The notes under the pieces: generated by a model
Seen by the model: only the letters and a program-made list of their open reading frames with translations
What the model was told of the DNA's origin: nothing
Database searches by the model: none
NCBI GenBank assembly: GCA_025350305.1
Contig: JANXYC010000213.1
Coordinates: 1 to 35,624, forward strand
DNA: 35,624 nt
Origin: Cyclobacteriaceae bacterium
GTDB lineage: Bacteria; Bacteroidota; Bacteroidia; Cytophagales; Cyclobacteriaceae
Reading direction: 5' to 3'
Position numbers and translations under genes: made by a program
In this document: piece by piece, positions 18,202 to 29,274 of the stretch
Numbering within the stretch: the stretch's first letter is position 1
How the letters are laid out: the number at the start of each line of letters is the position of its first letter

Positions 18202-18918
18202 CTATTCAGTCTTGGAAAGATGCTTCACGAGCAATCTTTTCGCTACCGGGACGAGTGTTTGTAGATATGGGAATTTCATTTTTGACAAAACCAAAAATGC
18301 AGCGGGGTTGGGAAGGTCTGAATACTGGCGGATCAATGTCAGCTTCATTTGCTCGTATGTATTGGTGAAATTGTAGTGTGTTGTATAGACAAGCTTAGTT
18401 TGCAACCCACGCATTTGCTCCGCACTATTTTGATAAACGGTAACCTGGTAGCGGTAGACGCTCGTCTCGTTTTCCGGAGGTTGTGTGATAAACATATATC
18501 CTTCATTGGCGTATAGCGGCACCACTCCTACTGGAGACAGCTCGCATTTTGACTCAACAAATTCATAGATGGTAGATCCTTCTTTCATTGAATCCTTTAA
18601 TTGAGGAACTGCAAACTCCAGTATTGATTCAATTTCCTGCATAACAGTGTCGTCTTCGATCATCTTTTTGTAATTAAGCTCCAGCATTTTGAGATTTTCA
18701 AGTGAAAGCTCTTTCGGGAACGACTCGAAGATGAGTGCTTTATTATCCTGAAGGGCCACCAGGTTGCGGTAGTGAAAGACAAGGTCAGATAAGTGAGGAT
18801 ACAATTCTACCCTGCCAAAAGACTCTTTCACTCGCTTCAAATAGGCCAGCAAGACATATTTTTTATATTCAAAGTCTATGAGGCCATCGGTAAGCCAATT
18901 GTCTTTAAGATTATCCAT
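18202..18918 (-). CDS. Conserved hypothetical protein
   Basis: Soluble 238-residue protein (MDNLKDNWLTDGLIDFEYKKYVLLAYLKRVKESFGRVELYPHL...) with a helical first half and a beta-rich second half ('YANEGYMFITQPPENETSVYRYQVTVYQNSAEQMRGLQTKLVYTTHYNFTNTYEQMKLTLI'). It has no signal peptide, membrane helix or known catalytic motif. Base composition and codon use look native, and the ORF is long and flanked by housekeeping genes (secG and groES), so it is very likely real. It is transcribed divergently from groES. Function not recognised. Confidence 0.8.
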   Translation of the reverse strand: MDNLKDNWLTDGLIDFEYKKYVLLAYLKRVKESFGRVELYPHLSDLVFHYRNLVALQDNKALIFESFPKELSLENLKMLELNYKKMIEDDTVMQEIESILEFAVPQLKDSMKEGSTIYEFVESKCELSPVGVVPLYANEGYMFITQPPENETSVYRYQVTVYQNSAEQMRGLQTKLVYTTHYNFTNTYEQMKLTLIRQYSDLPNPAAFLVLSKMKFPYLQTLVPVAKRLLVKHLSKTE

Positions 18919-19027
18919 AGATGAAGATTTACCGCTAATGTATATGCAAAACTTAATTCTCCAGTTAATTCTGCCATTTTTTCAATGTAACCCTGACAGA
19001 GTATGTAATGTTGACGTGTTGAGGAAG

Positions 19028-19035
19028 TATCTTTG
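19028..19035 (+). promoter_or_regulatory. -7 promoter box (TATCTTTG) for groESL
   Basis: A perfect TAnnTTTG match about 96 bases upstream of groES. A TTGAC lies 12 bases before it (19011-19015). Transcription would start near 19042, placing the inverted repeat at 19054-19075 in the leader. Confidence 0.55.
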
Positions 19036-19053
19036 GGGAAAACTGACCTGAAT

Positions 19054-19075
19054 TGTCAAAAATGGCCTTTTGGCA
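19054..19075 (+). promoter_or_regulatory. Inverted repeat in the groESL leader (TGTCAAAA-ATGGCC-TTTTGGCA)
   Basis: Two 8-base arms with one T/C difference (a possible G-U pair in RNA) are separated by 6 bases. The element lies just downstream of the likely transcription start and 55 bases before the groES ATG. No CIRCE sequence (TTAGCACTC-N9-GAGTGCTAA) is present, so this could be an alternative heat-shock operator or an RNA hairpin. Confidence 0.45.
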
Positions 19076-19130
19076 TGAAAATCGACACACGGGAAGCAGT
19101 TTATATTAAAATTTAAACTCTAAAATCCAT

Positions 19131-19409
19131 ATGGCTAAAATCAATTTCAAACCCAACGAAGACCGCGTGCTGGTAGAACCTGCAGCGGCGGAAGAAAAGA
19201 CGGCCTCCGGCATCATTATCCCGGACACAGCCAAAGAAAAACCACAAAAAGGAAAAGTGATAGCCGTAGGCGAAGGCGTTAAAGACAAGCCTGTCACAGT
19301 GAAAGTTGGTGAGCATATTCTTTACGGAAAATATGCCGGCACCGAGATTACCATTGATGGTAAGGATTATCTCATTATGCGCAATTCCGATATTTTCGGA
19401 ACGATCTAA
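19131..19409 (+). CDS. groES: Co-chaperonin GroES
   Basis: The 92-residue heptameric lid of the GroEL chaperonin. The core signature is complete: '[44 protein letters not shown]', including the mobile loop with the IIIP-type GroEL-binding tripeptide, and '[33 protein letters not shown]' at the C-terminus. It is followed 28 bases later by groEL in the same transcript. Confidence 0.98.
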   Translation: MAKINFKPNEDRVLVEPAAAEEKTASGIIIPDTAKEKPQKGKVIAVGEGVKDKPVTVKVGEHILYGKYAGTEITIDGKDYLIMRNSDIFGTI

Positions 19410-19422
19410 TTAACCCAATTAA

Positions 19423-21066
<1,644 letters not shown>

Positions 21067-21105
21067 TGTCAAACCATAAGTTGAGAAGAGAGAATTGGAA
21101 TAATC

Positions 21106-21140
21106 AAAGGCCCTGGCGAAAGCTGGGGCCTTTGTGTTTT
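21106..21140 (+). terminator. Rho-independent terminator after groEL
   Basis: AAAGGCCC-TG-GC-GAAA-GC-TG-GGGCCTTT forms a long G+C-rich hairpin capped by a GAAA tetraloop, followed by GTGTTTT, 40 bases after the groEL stop. Confidence 0.9.
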
Positions 21141-21187
21141 GGAAGTGTCTGAATTAGTAAAGACTTTATTGTTTTGAGAAGGGATGA

Positions 21188-21592
21188 ATGGAAATGGAAT
21201 TACTAACTTGGTTGGTCAATAGTCAAGTAATGGTAAGTGCTCTAGAACAAATTGAAGGTTTCACCTTGTTTCTCCTGCTCCACATGGGCCGTGTGGATGG
21301 CTCTCTTCATCCGAACGAACGAGATACGATCCTTGAAAAAATGAAGGAATTATTTCCAGAAAATTCTTCCTATGAACAAACGCTGACAGTGATGGAGCTG
21401 CAATACAGCCAATTAAAATATGGTGGGGCCGAAGCCATTCTGAAAGAAGGATTCCGGAAATTTTCTCAAATAGATCCTCTCAAACGAAAGGAAATCTACA
21501 CCGCTCTTTTTGACATTATCAATGCAAACGGGCGTGTCAACGAAGAAGAAACTCAAACGCTTCAGATTTTTAAATCGTGGCTCCTCTTTTAA
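21188..21592 (+). CDS. TerB-like domain protein
   Basis: Helical 134-residue protein with two acidic motifs of the TerB/DjlA-type fold: 'LLLHMGRVDGSLHPNERDTILEKMKELFP' near the N-terminus and 'FDIINANGRVNEEETQTLQIFKSWLLF' at the end. The pairing of 'D/N-G-x-(3)-E' loops is typical of TerB-like domains. Members are found in tellurite-resistance proteins and many uncharacterised bacterial proteins, and may bind metal. No signal peptide. A second ATG lies two codons in. It ends five bases from the convergent OPT gene. Function beyond the fold is unknown. Confidence 0.75.
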   Translation: MEMELLTWLVNSQVMVSALEQIEGFTLFLLLHMGRVDGSLHPNERDTILEKMKELFPENSSYEQTLTVMELQYSQLKYGGAEAILKEGFRKFSQIDPLKRKEIYTALFDIINANGRVNEEETQTLQIFKSWLLF

Positions 21593-21597
21593 GTGGT

Positions 21598-23637
21598 TCA
21601 GTCTTTCCTGGCACTACGGTATAGGAGCAGCAGCATACCAAAGAAGAAGAGTGTTCCCATTATGAAGTAACCACCCTCACCCAGGGCACTTGTCAGTCCG
21701 GATTCTGAATTGACGGTGGTCATTCCTTTAGAAAAGAAAACATTTAGTACGGCAACGATTACACCGGTGATCGCCCCGCCAGCCACCAGCCCAGTGGCAA
21801 ATAAATTACCATAACTTAACTCACCATCTGCTGCGTTATTTCTGTCTTTTCCTCTCCAATCGATAAAGCCCTTCACAGCGCCACCTACAAAAATGGGCAG
21901 TGTTGTAGACAATGGCAAATAGAGACCGATTGCAAACGCGAGCGCTTTGATATTGCATAATTCAAGCGTCACTGCAATAAAAATTCCTACCATAATATAT
22001 TGCCAATCGAGGTTGAATGATAAGATACCGCGAGTGAGTGTAGCCATCAACGTTGCCTGGGGAGCAGGGAATTTTTCTGTTCCAATGCCATGATGTATTC
22101 CTTGCTTCAACATTTCCTCTGTAGGCGAGTCAAGGACCTGGACAATCAATCCAATAGCAACCGAAGAGACAATGGCTCCAATAAAAAGTGCCAACTGCTG
22201 ATATTTCGGCGTGGCCCCAATGAGGAAGCCTGTTTTCAAATCTTGTGAAGTCCCGCCGGCATTGGCTGCTGCTATACAAATCATTCCGCCCACTACGAGC
22301 GCCAACGGTTCATAAAATTTTCCTGACCAACCAATCGAAGTAAAGATCAAACAGGTTCCCATCAATGTTGCAATGGTCATCCCCGATATAGGACTGTTAC
22401 TTGTACCGACCAGGCCCACGATACGGCTGGATACTGTGACAAAGAAGAACCCGAAGATGATCATCAATACTCCCAGAAAAAGTTTTTGAAGGATGTTGTC
22501 ACCAGGAATAAATTGAGAAGGTAGAAGCACGATAATCAGAACCAAAGCAAGGCTTCCAATGATGACTACGCGGAAAGATAAATCGCGCTCAGTACGAAGA
22601 ATGCTCGTTTCACTTTTGTCTTTTAAGGATACCAGGCTGTCGCGAAACGAATTGACAATGGTTGGAAGTGTTTTCAGGAGCGTTATAAAACCGCCCGCAG
22701 CGACGGCACCCGCTCCTATCTGGCGGATGTACGCGAAGTAAATCGCCAATGCCGGGTTGGAAAACGTTTTGGTAACAGGGTCCCAACCGCCCTTTCCGCC
22801 GGCCGTCGAAAGGTCCGCCAGGTATCCCACTTTTGTCAACTGTGTGGCTATCAGCTCGGGGTTCACTAATGTTGATAGCAAGGGAATCATGGCCCACCAT
22901 GCCAGCACGGACCCTGCCACCAGAACCCCCGATATTTTTGGACCAATGATGTATCCCACACCCAGGTACTCAGGAGTGATCTCACCGTTTATAGTGGCCG
23001 AAGGCCAAAACTTATTTGCCTGGTTTGTGATGAACGTTGGTGTTTCTGCAATGACATGGAAAACCTTTTGAAGCATGGCATAGAGAAAGGCCACGCCCAT
23101 TCCGGCAAAGGCCGTTTGAGCGAGTACCCCACCCTTCTCTCCCGCCTGCAGCACTGATGCACAGGCAGTGCCCTCCGGATACGGAAGGTTTTCATGTTCC
23201 TTAACGATCAAGGATCGTCGTAGCGGGATCATCATCATCGTGCCCAGCATACCGCCCAGTCCTGCTAGTACCAAAATCGTTATGTAATTGAAGTACGGTG
23301 CCCCAACACTGATGCCATCGTCTCCAACCGACAAGAACATAAATCCCGGCAGGGTAAATGCCACGCCGGCAGCAATCGACTCACCGGCCGAGCCGGTGGT
23401 TTGAATAATATTATTTTCAAGAATAGTCGTTTTGAATAGTTTTCTGCCAAGGGTGATTGCAATGACGGCAATCGGTATGGAGGCGGTAACTGTAAGGCCA
23501 GCACGCAGGGCCAGGTACACCGTTGAACATCCAAAGACGATGCCGAAGAAAGATCCCAATAGGATAGCCTTCAACGTGAATTCGGCCATGTTCTGTTCGG
23601 GGGCCACGTAGGGTTTGAATTTTTCTAAGCTTTCCAT
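21598..23637 (-). CDS. OPT-family oligopeptide transporter
   Basis: A 679-residue integral membrane protein with about 15-16 hydrophobic segments. It opens with the OPT signature region '[43 protein letters not shown]'. Further family-like segments are '[23 protein letters not shown]', '[24 protein letters not shown]' and '[21 protein letters not shown]'. Bacterial OPT members are proton-driven importers of peptides or metal chelates; the substrate here is not known. It starts ten bases after the POT-family gene stop, so the two transporters form an operon. Confidence 0.93.
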   Translation of the reverse strand: MESLEKFKPYVAPEQNMAEFTLKAILLGSFFGIVFGCSTVYLALRAGLTVTASIPIAVIAITLGRKLFKTTILENNIIQTTGSAGESIAAGVAFTLPGFMFLSVGDDGISVGAPYFNYITILVLAGLGGMLGTMMMIPLRRSLIVKEHENLPYPEGTACASVLQAGEKGGVLAQTAFAGMGVAFLYAMLQKVFHVIAETPTFITNQANKFWPSATINGEITPEYLGVGYIIGPKISGVLVAGSVLAWWAMIPLLSTLVNPELIATQLTKVGYLADLSTAGGKGGWDPVTKTFSNPALAIYFAYIRQIGAGAVAAGGFITLLKTLPTIVNSFRDSLVSLKDKSETSILRTERDLSFRVVIIGSLALVLIIVLLPSQFIPGDNILQKLFLGVLMIIFGFFFVTVSSRIVGLVGTSNSPISGMTIATLMGTCLIFTSIGWSGKFYEPLALVVGGMICIAAANAGGTSQDLKTGFLIGATPKYQQLALFIGAIVSSVAIGLIVQVLDSPTEEMLKQGIHHGIGTEKFPAPQATLMATLTRGILSFNLDWQYIMVGIFIAVTLELCNIKALAFAIGLYLPLSTTLPIFVGGAVKGFIDWRGKDRNNAADGELSYGNLFATGLVAGGAITGVIVAVLNVFFSKGMTTVNSESGLTSALGEGGYFIMGTLFFFGMLLLLYRSARKD

Positions 23638-23647
23638 GTTAATAATA

Positions 23648-25156
23648 TTAGTGGATGTCTCCCATTAATTTCTTGAGGGGTTTGTTTAGTAGGATAACGA
23701 TGATCCCTGCAATCATCATCACTTTTACAACTACCCAGAATAAGTCGATCAACAATTTAGGATTTGCTGAGATAGCGCCACCGTCAAATTCCCCGGCAAA
23801 TAGACCTGCAATTAAATTTCCAAAAGCCAGTGACATAAACCAGATACCCATCATCTGGCCTACGATTCGTTTTGGCGAAAGCTTTGTTACAGAACTTAAC
23901 CCAATTGGATAAAGACATATCTCCCCAAAGGTGTGAAGAAGATAGGTAATGATAAGCCAGTTTGGCGATACGCCTTTGCCGCTATTCAGATAGATTAATG
24001 ATGCTCCCATCATGACTGCGTAGCCCAAACCCATAAAAATTAATCCGAAGGAAAGCTTTAAAGGTGTGGAGGGGCTTACGTTTCGCTTCGCGAGCCAAAC
24101 CCATAGCCAGGCAAACATCGGTGCAAAGATCAGCACGGCACCGGCGGGCACCGTCTGAAACCATCCCGATGGAAATTCAAAATCAAAAGCGTTCAAGAAC
24201 CGGTTCGTGTATCGATCTGCAAATAGGGTAAGCGATGAGCCTTGCTGTTCATAACCTGCATAAAACATGGCGGAGGCCAGAAAAAAAATTCCAATCACTT
24301 TGACTTTGCTTCGTTCATCCTTTTCCAGTTTTTCGAAGAATATGAGGTTTCCAAAATACAGTACGACGATTGCAATTATTATATAGGCAGAACCCTTTGC
24401 CATTGAAACCGGGTTGATACTTATTACCTGTGTCAGGAGCAAGGTCACCAGTACGACCAGGAGAAAGCCTAGAATCATCAGAGCTCTCTTGATATTCCTT
24501 TCCCGTGCAGCTTGCTTTAAGGGATCGGAAAGCTTGATTGGTTCCACCCCGGCAGAACCCAAATTATTCTCCGTAATTTTATACTGAATGACGCCCGCCA
24601 GCATACCGATGCCAGCTGCAGCAAATCCATAGTGCCAGTTAATTTTCTCTCCCAGATAACTGGTGATAATAGGCGCAATGGTTGCCCCGATATTGATCCC
24701 CACGTAAAAAATTGAGAAGCCAGCATCCCTTCGGGCCTGGTCAGATGAAGAATATAGTTCGCCTACCAGACTGCTGATGTTTGGCTTTAGTAAACCCGTG
24801 CCCATCACAATTAAAAGGAGTCCCACAAAAAAAGTTTGACTGAATGGGAAAGCGAGACAAAAATGTCCCATCGTTATAAGGCATCCTCCATAAAAAACAG
24901 ATTTGCGAAGGCCAAAATATTTATCTGCCAGCCAACCACCGGGCAAGGCAAGCAAATAGACGAACATGGTGTACAATCCGTAAACAGCCCCTCCAGTTTT
25001 TTCGTCCATGCCCATACCACCTTCCTCAATTGCGGCTGTCATGAATAAGATAAGCAGGGCCCGCATGCCGTAGTAGCTAAAACGCTCCCACATCTCGGTG
25101 AAAAATAAGGTAGCCAGTCCCCGAGGATGACCGAAGAAAGTTTTTGTATCAGGCAT
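23648..25156 (-). CDS. POT/PTR-family proton-dependent di/tripeptide transporter
   Basis: A 502-residue MFS-type permease with the POT signatures 'FFTEMWERFSYYGMRALLILFM' (the ExxER-type proton-coupling motif on helix 1), 'GGWLADKYFGLRKSVFYGG' and 'FSIFYVGINIGATIAPIITSYLGE' (PTR2 family pattern). It has about 14 helices. It imports di- and tripeptides with protons in characterised homologues. First gene of the two-gene peptide-uptake operon with the OPT transporter downstream. The 158 bases upstream hold the PEPCK terminator and no clean promoter box. Confidence 0.93.
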   Translation of the reverse strand: MPDTKTFFGHPRGLATLFFTEMWERFSYYGMRALLILFMTAAIEEGGMGMDEKTGGAVYGLYTMFVYLLALPGGWLADKYFGLRKSVFYGGCLITMGHFCLAFPFSQTFFVGLLLIVMGTGLLKPNISSLVGELYSSSDQARRDAGFSIFYVGINIGATIAPIITSYLGEKINWHYGFAAAGIGMLAGVIQYKITENNLGSAGVEPIKLSDPLKQAARERNIKRALMILGFLLVVLVTLLLTQVISINPVSMAKGSAYIIIAIVVLYFGNLIFFEKLEKDERSKVKVIGIFFLASAMFYAGYEQQGSSLTLFADRYTNRFLNAFDFEFPSGWFQTVPAGAVLIFAPMFAWLWVWLAKRNVSPSTPLKLSFGLIFMGLGYAVMMGASLIYLNSGKGVSPNWLIITYLLHTFGEICLYPIGLSSVTKLSPKRIVGQMMGIWFMSLAFGNLIAGLFAGEFDGGAISANPKLLIDLFWVVVKVMMIAGIIVILLNKPLKKLMGDIH

Positions 25157-25275
25157 TAACAGTCAAAGTAGGTCTATTAACGTTGCCAGTCAAGTTTCAA
25201 TGCGGCGATCCGTCCTGCAACAGCGTGCTCGAATTCCTTGATATTGCATTGCCCCCCGACTAGATGCTTTGTCAC

Positions 25276-25300
25276 AAAAAAAGCCCCAACGAATCGGGGC
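25276..25300 (-). terminator. Rho-independent terminator of the PEP carboxykinase gene
   Basis: On the minus strand GCCCCGATTCGTTGGGGC is followed by TTTTTTT, 15 bases after the pckG stop. The hairpin separates pckG from the downstream transporter operon. Confidence 0.9.
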
Positions 25301-25314
25301 ACCAATGACATTCA

Positions 25315-27174
25315 TCATTCCATTGTCTCGACTTCCAGTCGCCACTTCTCAGGAGAACGCCACAAGCTGGAGAGCAAGAGCTCCCGCATGAAAATAAATT
25401 CTTTTGGAAGCTTATCATACATCCGTTCGAAGAGCTCTGCGTGGTCAAGCAATTCTTTCTTCCAGGCTTCCCGGTCAATGTTCATGATCGCTTCAAACTG
25501 TTGGCGAGTGAAATCAGATCCAGTCCAATCGATATCGTCATAATGCGGCATCCATCCGATGGGGCTCTCGACAGCATTGGATTTGCCTTGAATTTTTTCA
25601 ACGATCCACTTCAATATTCTCATATTCTCGCCATAACCAGGCCACTGAAAATTTCCGTTCTCGTCTTTACGAAACCAATTGACACCAAAAATTCTTGGTG
25701 GATTGGGAATGTTACGCCCAAACTGCAGCCAATGATTAAAATATTCACCCATGTGATAACCGCAGAATGGAAGCATAGCGAAAGGATCTCTTCTCACCTT
25801 TCCAACCTCACCGAATGCAGCAGCTGTCGTTTCCGAGCCCATGGTCGCTGCGAGGTAGACGCCGGAATTCCAATTGTGCGCTTGATAAATCAACGGAATA
25901 GTGTTGCTGCGCCTGCCTCCAAAAACAAACGCTCCAACGGGTACTCCATTTGGATCTTCCCATGATGGATCAAGGACCGGATTTTGGATAGCGGGAGCAG
26001 TAAAACGAGCATTTGGATGCGCGCACGGCTTTCCACTGGCCGGATCCCATTTTTGTCTATGCCAATCGATCAGACCTTTTGGCGGTTCCTTCGTCATACC
26101 CTCCCACCACACGTCACCATCGGGTGTTACGCCAACATTCGTAAATATGGTGTCCTTTGAAATGGTTGCCATGGCATTTGGGTTGGTCTTTATGTTTGTC
26201 CCGGGGGCCACTCCGAAATATCCTGCCTCCGGGTTAATGGCATACAACTTCCCGTCCTTGCCAGGCTTTATCCAGGCGATATCATCTCCAACCGTTGTAA
26301 TCTTCCACCCACCGAATTCTTTTGGTGGGATAAGCATAGCAAAATTTGTTTTGCCACAGGCACTTGGAAAAGCGGCCGCAACATAGGATTTATCTCCCTG
26401 TGGACTTTGCACGCCCAGGAGAAGCATGTGTTCGGCAAGCCAGCCTTCATCCCGGGCCATCGATGATGCAATCCGCAATGCAAAACATTTTTTACCCAGT
26501 AAGGCATTGCCGCCATAGCCCGAGCCGTACGAAACAATGGAGCGGTCTTCGGGATAATGAACAATATATTTTACAGTGGGATTTGTTGGCCACTGTACAT
26601 CCTGCTGACCGGCCTTAAGTGGAGCGCCAACTGAATGCAAACATTTCACATACTCACCATCAGCGGCCAGGACGTCCATCACTTTTTTGCCAACCCGTGT
26701 CATGATGTGCATATTAACCACTACATATTCTGAATCAGAAATCTGCACACCAATGTGTGAGAGTGGGGAGCCTACGGGCCCCATGCTAAACGGAATCACA
26801 TATAACGTACGTCCCTGCATACAACCTTCAAAAAGTTTCTTAAGCCTGGGTTTCATCTCTTTTGGGTCAACCCAGTTATTGGTGGGGCCGGCATCTTCTT
26901 TCCAGCGGCTGCATATGTACGTGCGGTCTTCTACTCGAGCCACATCACTGGGATCAGAGAAACATGCATAACTATTTGGTCGCTTCTTTGGATCGAGTCG
27001 GATAAAGGTGCCTTTCTGCACCAGTTGCTCGCACAGATCCTTATATTCTTCTTTAGAACCATCGCACCAACGAATATCATCAGGCTTGCATAAACTAGAC
27101 ATTTGGTTCACCCAATCCTTCAATTCGGTATGCTTGATCGTGTAGGTGTTTTTGGAAATCTGAGGCTCAGTCAT
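25315..27174 (-). CDS. pckG: Phosphoenolpyruvate carboxykinase (GTP)
   Basis: Interconverts oxaloacetate plus GTP with PEP, CO2 and GDP; the gluconeogenic entry step. Family signatures: the P-loop '[18 protein letters not shown]' with the reactive Cys of the GTP class, '[37 protein letters not shown]', '[24 protein letters not shown]' and '[18 protein letters not shown]'. The length of 619 residues fits the GTP form rather than the shorter ATP form. The track start (27180) is a TTG; the ATG at 27174 (MTEPQISK) is preferred. It is monocistronic with its own terminator and divergent from aguB. Confidence 0.97.
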   Translation of the reverse strand: MTEPQISKNTYTIKHTELKDWVNQMSSLCKPDDIRWCDGSKEEYKDLCEQLVQKGTFIRLDPKKRPNSYACFSDPSDVARVEDRTYICSRWKEDAGPTNNWVDPKEMKPRLKKLFEGCMQGRTLYVIPFSMGPVGSPLSHIGVQISDSEYVVVNMHIMTRVGKKVMDVLAADGEYVKCLHSVGAPLKAGQQDVQWPTNPTVKYIVHYPEDRSIVSYGSGYGGNALLGKKCFALRIASSMARDEGWLAEHMLLLGVQSPQGDKSYVAAAFPSACGKTNFAMLIPPKEFGGWKITTVGDDIAWIKPGKDGKLYAINPEAGYFGVAPGTNIKTNPNAMATISKDTIFTNVGVTPDGDVWWEGMTKEPPKGLIDWHRQKWDPASGKPCAHPNARFTAPAIQNPVLDPSWEDPNGVPVGAFVFGGRRSNTIPLIYQAHNWNSGVYLAATMGSETTAAAFGEVGKVRRDPFAMLPFCGYHMGEYFNHWLQFGRNIPNPPRIFGVNWFRKDENGNFQWPGYGENMRILKWIVEKIQGKSNAVESPIGWMPHYDDIDWTGSDFTRQQFEAIMNIDREAWKKELLDHAELFERMYDKLPKEFIFMRELLLSSLWRSPEKWRLEVETME

Positions 27175-27308
27175 ATTCAAATGTGCTTTGTTGGAGTTGC
27201 AAAATAAGGATTGAAAAGGTCAAAATGAAATAGTTCAATCGATTGCGATGGCACAAAAAACTATTGTCTTCGCCAACGATTTAGGGGCATAGTTGTGCAA
27301 GAAGGATT

Positions 27309-27316
27309 TATATTTG
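27309..27316 (+). promoter_or_regulatory. -7 promoter box (TATATTTG) for aguB-aguA
   Basis: A perfect TAnnTTTG match 17 bases before the aguB GTG, giving a very short leader. The 158-base gap to pckG serves both divergent genes. Confidence 0.5.
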
Positions 27317-27332
27317 CTGAAATTTTCAAACC

Positions 27333-28217
27333 GTGACCAGAAAAGTAAACGTGGGAATCGTGCAGATGTCGTGTTGCGCTGTGCCCAAAGAAAACCTTGA
27401 AAAGGTGAAATCGAAAATCATCGAGCTCTCTAAACAGGGAGCCCAGATCATTTGCCTGCAGGAACTCTTTACCTCTTTGTATTTCTGCGATGAGGAGAAT
27501 CATGATAACTTTAAGTTGGCCGAAGCAATCCCGGGGCCTTCGACGGATTTTCTCGCTCCGCTGGCCAAGGAATATAAGGTTGTAATCATTGCTTCGCTTT
27601 TTGAGAAACGTGCCGAGGGACTTTACCACAATACCACCGCGGTTATTGACGCCGATGGGACCTACCTGGGAAAATATCGTAAGATGCACATCCCCGATGA
27701 TCCGGGTTACTATGAAAAATTCTATTTTACTCCAGGGGATCTGGGTTATAAAGTTTTTAAAACAAAATACACCACGATCGGAATTTTGATCTGCTGGGAT
27801 CAATGGTACCCGGAGGCTGCACGGATCACATCGTTGATGGGAGCGGAAATACTTTTCTATCCGACCGCGATTGGTTGGGCGAGCAACCAAAATCAAGAAA
27901 CGAATGAAGAGCAATACAATGCGTGGCAAACGATCCAGCGTTCCCATTCCATAGCAAATGGTGTTTATGTAGTTTCCGTTAACCGGGTGGGAACCGAAGG
28001 GCCGATGAAATTTTGGGGTGGTTCTTTTATCTCGAGCCCTTTCGGAAAATTATTATACAAAGCACCTCACGAACAAGAAACCATCCATGTAGAAGAGCTT
28101 GACCTGGAAAAGAGCGACCGCTATCGCACGCATTGGCCATTCCTGCGCGATCGCCGGATTGACAGCTATCAACCTATACTAAGTCGATTTTTGGATGAGA
28201 CCTGGGATAGAAAGTAG
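27333..28217 (+). CDS. aguB: N-carbamoylputrescine amidase (nitrilase superfamily)
   Basis: Hydrolyses N-carbamoylputrescine to putrescine, CO2 and ammonia. The nitrilase-fold catalytic triad is visible: Glu44 in 'ICLQELFTS', Lys117 in 'GKYRKMHIPD' and Cys154 in 'ILICWDQWYPEAARI'. 'GYYEKFYFTPGD' and 'NGVYVVSVNRVG' are typical of this subfamily. 294 residues, normal length. The start is GTG; no closer ATG keeps the first strand (KVNVGIVQMSC). The neighbouring agmatine deiminase makes its substrate, which supports the assignment. The stop codon lies inside a 7-base tandem repeat. Confidence 0.95.
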   Translation: MTRKVNVGIVQMSCCAVPKENLEKVKSKIIELSKQGAQIICLQELFTSLYFCDEENHDNFKLAEAIPGPSTDFLAPLAKEYKVVIIASLFEKRAEGLYHNTTAVIDADGTYLGKYRKMHIPDDPGYYEKFYFTPGDLGYKVFKTKYTTIGILICWDQWYPEAARITSLMGAEILFYPTAIGWASNQNQETNEEQYNAWQTIQRSHSIANGVYVVSVNRVGTEGPMKFWGGSFISSPFGKLLYKAPHEQETIHVEELDLEKSDRYRTHWPFLRDRRIDSYQPILSRFLDETWDRK

Positions 28218-28231
28218 AAAGTAGAAAGTAG
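28208..28231. repeat. Heptamer tandem repeat (TAGAAAG x3 plus TAG)
   Basis: Three exact TAGAAAG units and a final TAG span the aguB stop codon and the short spacer to aguA. Because the unit is seven bases and carries TAG, it puts stop codons in every frame. Confidence 0.85.
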
Positions 28232-28232
28232 C

Positions 28233-29273
28233 ATGGCTCAAACACCGAAGCAACTCGGCTTTCAATTTCCTGCCGAGTTTGAAAAACATACTGCAACATG
28301 GCTGAGCTGGCCTCACAAGGAGGCTTCATGGCCTGGTGAAATTGAAAGCATTTATCCTGCGTATTCGTTCTTCGTAAAGATTTTAGCACAATCTGAGCAC
28401 GTGCATATTAACGTGGCGGATCCGGTAATGAAAACAAAAGCTCTTGAACACTTGTCCCGGGTTGGGGCCAATCTCTTGGCCATCCAATTCCATTTTAACC
28501 CTACCAATGACGCCTGGTGTCGCGACCATGGTCCGGCTTTTCTTATCAATAAGAAGGAAAAAAAGAAAGCGATTATTGATTGGGGTTACAATGCATGGGG
28601 AGGTAAATATCCTCCCTATGATTTAGACGATATTATTCCAACGCGTATTGCGAATGATCTGAAACTTCAGGTATTCAATCCAGGAATCGTGATGGAAGGA
28701 GGTTCAGTCGATTTCAATGGAGCTGGCACCGTTCTCACAACCACGGCATGCCTCCTCAATAAGAACCGCAATCCAACGCTGACACAAAAACAGGTAGAAC
28801 AATATCTCATCAATTATTACGGCGTTGAACAGGTACTTTGGCTCGGTGATGGAATTATCGGAGATGATACAGACGGTCACATCGATGACATCGCCCGATT
28901 CGTAAATACCGATACGGTGGTGACGGTTGTGGAAGAGGATAAGTCTGATGAAAATTATGAGGTGCTGCAGGAAAATCTGAAGACGCTAAAGGCCATGCGT
29001 CTATTGAATGGCCAACCTCTTAGAATTATCGAACTCCCGATGCCCTCCCCTGTTTTGTATGAAGATCAACGGCTACCTGCCTCCTATGCTAACTTTTATA
29101 TCTCCAATCAACATGTGATCGTGCCGACCTACCGCTGCAAAAATGATCATAAGGCTTTACAGATTCTGAGTCAAGCCTTTCCCCAGCATGAAGTAATTGG
29201 TATTGACTCGGTTGACATTATCCGGGGGCTAGGCAGTTTTCATTGTCTCAGTCAGCAGGAACCGGCGCTATAG
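28233..29273 (+). CDS. aguA: Agmatine deiminase
   Basis: Converts agmatine to N-carbamoylputrescine and ammonia; the first step of the pathway completed by the upstream aguB product. Guanidino-modifying-enzyme (PPAD-type) features: 'EFEKHTATWLSWPH' at the N-terminus, 'NDAWCRDHGPAFLIN', 'VMEGGSVDFNGAGTVLTT', 'GIIGDDTDGHIDDIARF' and the catalytic Cys near residue 338 in 'GLGSFHCLSQQEPAL' (usual form GGGNIHCxTQQ). 346 residues, normal length. It is 15 bases after aguB. Its stop is one base from the stop of the convergent isomerase gene. Confidence 0.96.
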   Translation: MAQTPKQLGFQFPAEFEKHTATWLSWPHKEASWPGEIESIYPAYSFFVKILAQSEHVHINVADPVMKTKALEHLSRVGANLLAIQFHFNPTNDAWCRDHGPAFLINKKEKKKAIIDWGYNAWGGKYPPYDLDDIIPTRIANDLKLQVFNPGIVMEGGSVDFNGAGTVLTTTACLLNKNRNPTLTQKQVEQYLINYYGVEQVLWLGDGIIGDDTDGHIDDIARFVNTDTVVTVVEEDKSDENYEVLQENLKTLKAMRLLNGQPLRIIELPMPSPVLYEDQRLPASYANFYISNQHVIVPTYRCKNDHKALQILSQAFPQHEVIGIDSVDIIRGLGSFHCLSQQEPAL

Positions 29274-29274
29274 T

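Noticed and set aside
18919-19130. CIRCE/HrcA operator before groES
   Set aside because: I searched for TTAGCACTC and GAGTGCTAA by eye and found neither; only the different inverted repeat at 19054-19075 is present.
27261-27947. 228-residue minus-strand ORF opposite aguB
   Set aside because: The plus strand holds aguB with an intact catalytic triad; the antisense product has no family features.
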